A stretch of 64,000 bases of DNA, taken from NCBI GenBank assembly GCA_030512295.1, contig JAULSR010000002.1, positions 1,116,001 to 1,180,000 of the forward strand, read 5' to 3'. Positions 62,966-64,000 of this stretch are shown here, piece after piece. Both the position numbers and the translations under genes were made by a program. Below the pieces are notes generated by a model that saw only the letters and a program-made list of their open reading frames with translations, was not told the DNA's origin and did no database searches. The stretch's first letter is position 1, and each line of letters begins with the position of its first letter. The DNA is from Bombardia bombarda (taxonomy: Eukaryota; Ascomycota; Sordariomycetes; Sordariales; Lasiosphaeriaceae).

Positions 62966-64000
62966 ATGAAGATTGAAACAACATTTCGCCCGTATCGTGG
63001 GGTACGGGCAGCGTGGATGGTAGGGACGACTGCTTTTGCTTCCCTAGTTGGGCTTGCAGCATCGCATGAGCTTCCGACTCGGATAAGCCACCCACTCAGC
63101 CGTTCGATCAATGAATCGTCCTTGTCTCCTTATGGCCAATTTCCCCAACAGGCCGACGCATTCCAATTCATCCCTTGCACGCCAACCGTCTCTCTTCCCC
63201 CGATAGATGACGGCAACCCCAATGCAACATGGGCCGCGCAGTTCGACCCCGACCCTCAGCACTGGGGCTGGGGAATCTTTACCTCGAACGCCGAAAACTC
63301 CAGCAACACCACTGACCCGTACGCCGGACGTGGGATATACCTATGCGGCTACCTGGACGTACCCCTCGACTACCTCAACGACTCAGATCCGCGCATCGCC
63401 CGCCTCGCCGTGACCAAGTTCCAGGTCTCGGGGCTTGCTCGCATCGACTCCCGCCGGCCTGTCTCACATGGTGCTGGTGCCAAGAGCGAGCGCACCATCG
63501 TTATCGAGCCCGGCGGCCCGGGAGGCAGTGGCACAAGAATCCTGTGGGACTTTGGCGAGCAAGGCACGCAGCTGTACAGCCAGGGTCGCTTCGACGTGCT
63601 CGGCTGGGACCCCCGGGGTGTGAATGCCTCTCTTCCTTCAGTAGAGTGCTTCCCCCACGGCGTGGATCGTGATCGCTGGTCGCTGCTGCGAGCGCAGTAT
63701 CGAGAGACGACCAACCAGACGAGACAGCTCGAGCTGGCTGATGCAATGAACAATGCCACCCTCTATGCCTGCTCGCAACGGCTCGGTGACTTGGGTCGCT
63801 TTATTAGCACCGCGTATGTTGCGCGCGACTTGGAGGAGATACGCAAGGCGTTGGGCGAGGAGAAGCTGACGGGGTATTTCATCAGCTATGGGACCGGCAT
63901 CGCGCAAACATATGTCAATATGTTTCCTGATCGTGTGGGGCGGATGATCCTTGATGGACCCGAGTATGTCAAGAACAGCTGGCAGGTTGGGGGCTGGGCT
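62966..64000 (+). CDS. Secreted tripeptidyl-aminopeptidase-like alpha/beta hydrolase (partial at window edge)
   Basis: An open frame from the ATG at 62,966 reaches the window end (345 codons, no stop). Residues 15-33 (Ala-Ala-Trp-Met-Val-Gly-Thr-Thr-Ala-Phe-Ala-Ser-Leu-Val) form a signal peptide or anchor. The catalytic domain has the oxyanion region Glu-Pro-Gly-Gly-Pro-Gly-Gly-Ser-Gly and Trp-Asp-Pro-Arg-Gly-Val-Asn, typical of the tripeptidyl aminopeptidase/proline iminopeptidase-like family. The nucleophile elbow reads Phe-Ile-Ser-Tyr-Gly-Thr, so the usual first Gly of GxSYG is Phe, while the Ser is kept. Phe-Pro-Asp-Arg-Val-Gly-Arg-Met-Ile-Leu-Asp-Gly follows as expected. The acid, His and C-terminal TAP-like domain lie beyond the window. 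Family identity is strong; activity and substrate are unknown. Confidence 0.88.
   Translation, partial: MKIETTFRPYRGVRAAWMVGTTAFASLVGLAASHELPTRISHPLSRSINESSLSPYGQFPQQADAFQFIPCTPTVSLPPIDDGNPNATWAAQFDPDPQHWGWGIFTSNAENSSNTTDPYAGRGIYLCGYLDVPLDYLNDSDPRIARLAVTKFQVSGLARIDSRRPVSHGAGAKSERTIVIEPGGPGGSGTRILWDFGEQGTQLYSQGRFDVLGWDPRGVNASLPSVECFPHGVDRDRWSLLRAQYRETTNQTRQLELADAMNNATLYACSQRLGDLGRFISTAYVARDLEEIRKALGEEKLTGYFISYGTGIAQTYVNMFPDRVGRMILDGPEYVKNSWQVGGWA

Overview
The window is nuclear DNA of a filamentous ascomycete, most likely a Sordariomycete. Genes are GC-rich and carry short (about 45-140 nt) introns with GT..CTRAC..AG signals. Recognisable genes are fungal housekeeping types, and a retrotransposon-bearing AT-rich block shows the C-to-T, TpA-rich decay typical of repeat-induced point mutation (RIP). 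Species cannot be fixed from the sequence.

Left half (0-23 kb) is a dense housekeeping region: an F-box-like protein, an unknown conserved protein, a Cys-rich/Pro-rich protein, mitochondrial ribosomal protein bL21m, the spindle-checkpoint kinase Mps1, the ribosomal stalk protein P2, the histone chaperone Spt2, the 60S assembly factor Nsa2, an RBR-type ubiquitin ligase, a multi-exon membrane protein and a Tim17/22-family peroxisomal protein (PXMP4-like). Exon structures were derived by hand; where a family is known, the spliced products agree with it in frame and length.

Middle (23.5-36 kb) is an accessory region. A flavin monooxygenase gene is surrounded by unknown fungal genes and by decayed copies of two small families. 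An intact 331-residue member at 31.6-32.6 kb has a broken inverted copy at 24.6-25.3 kb and an internally deleted remnant at 34.6-34.8 kb. A zinc-knuckle family has a broken member at 25.5-26.1 kb and a nearly intact one at 50.6-51.5 kb. A C2H2 transcription factor (36.0-37.9 kb) and an HNH-nuclease-domain gene (41.7-43.0 kb) follow, separated by about 3 kb with no convincing gene.

43.3-49.9 kb is a nested transposon island. A 5.8-kb chromodomain-type Ty3/gypsy element (235-bp LTRs, 5-bp target duplication CATTT) lies in older AT-rich sequence, with its interior heavily decayed. Two solo LTRs lie nearby: 40,808-41,059 (duplication TCAAT, same family) and 49,632-49,849 (duplication TTAAT, different family).

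Right end (54-64 kb) returns to genes: a secreted DUF1996 protein, a single-pass membrane protein with a Ser/Thr-rich ectodomain, and the 5' part of a secreted tripeptidyl-aminopeptidase-like alpha/beta hydrolase cut by the window edge. A 243-bp element with 13-bp terminal inverted repeats and a tRNA-like B box sits at 57.3 kb.

The most unusual signal is in the Nsa2 gene, where two well-formed introns are separated by only two exonic nucleotides. Retaining those two bases is required to rebuild the conserved 261-residue protein.
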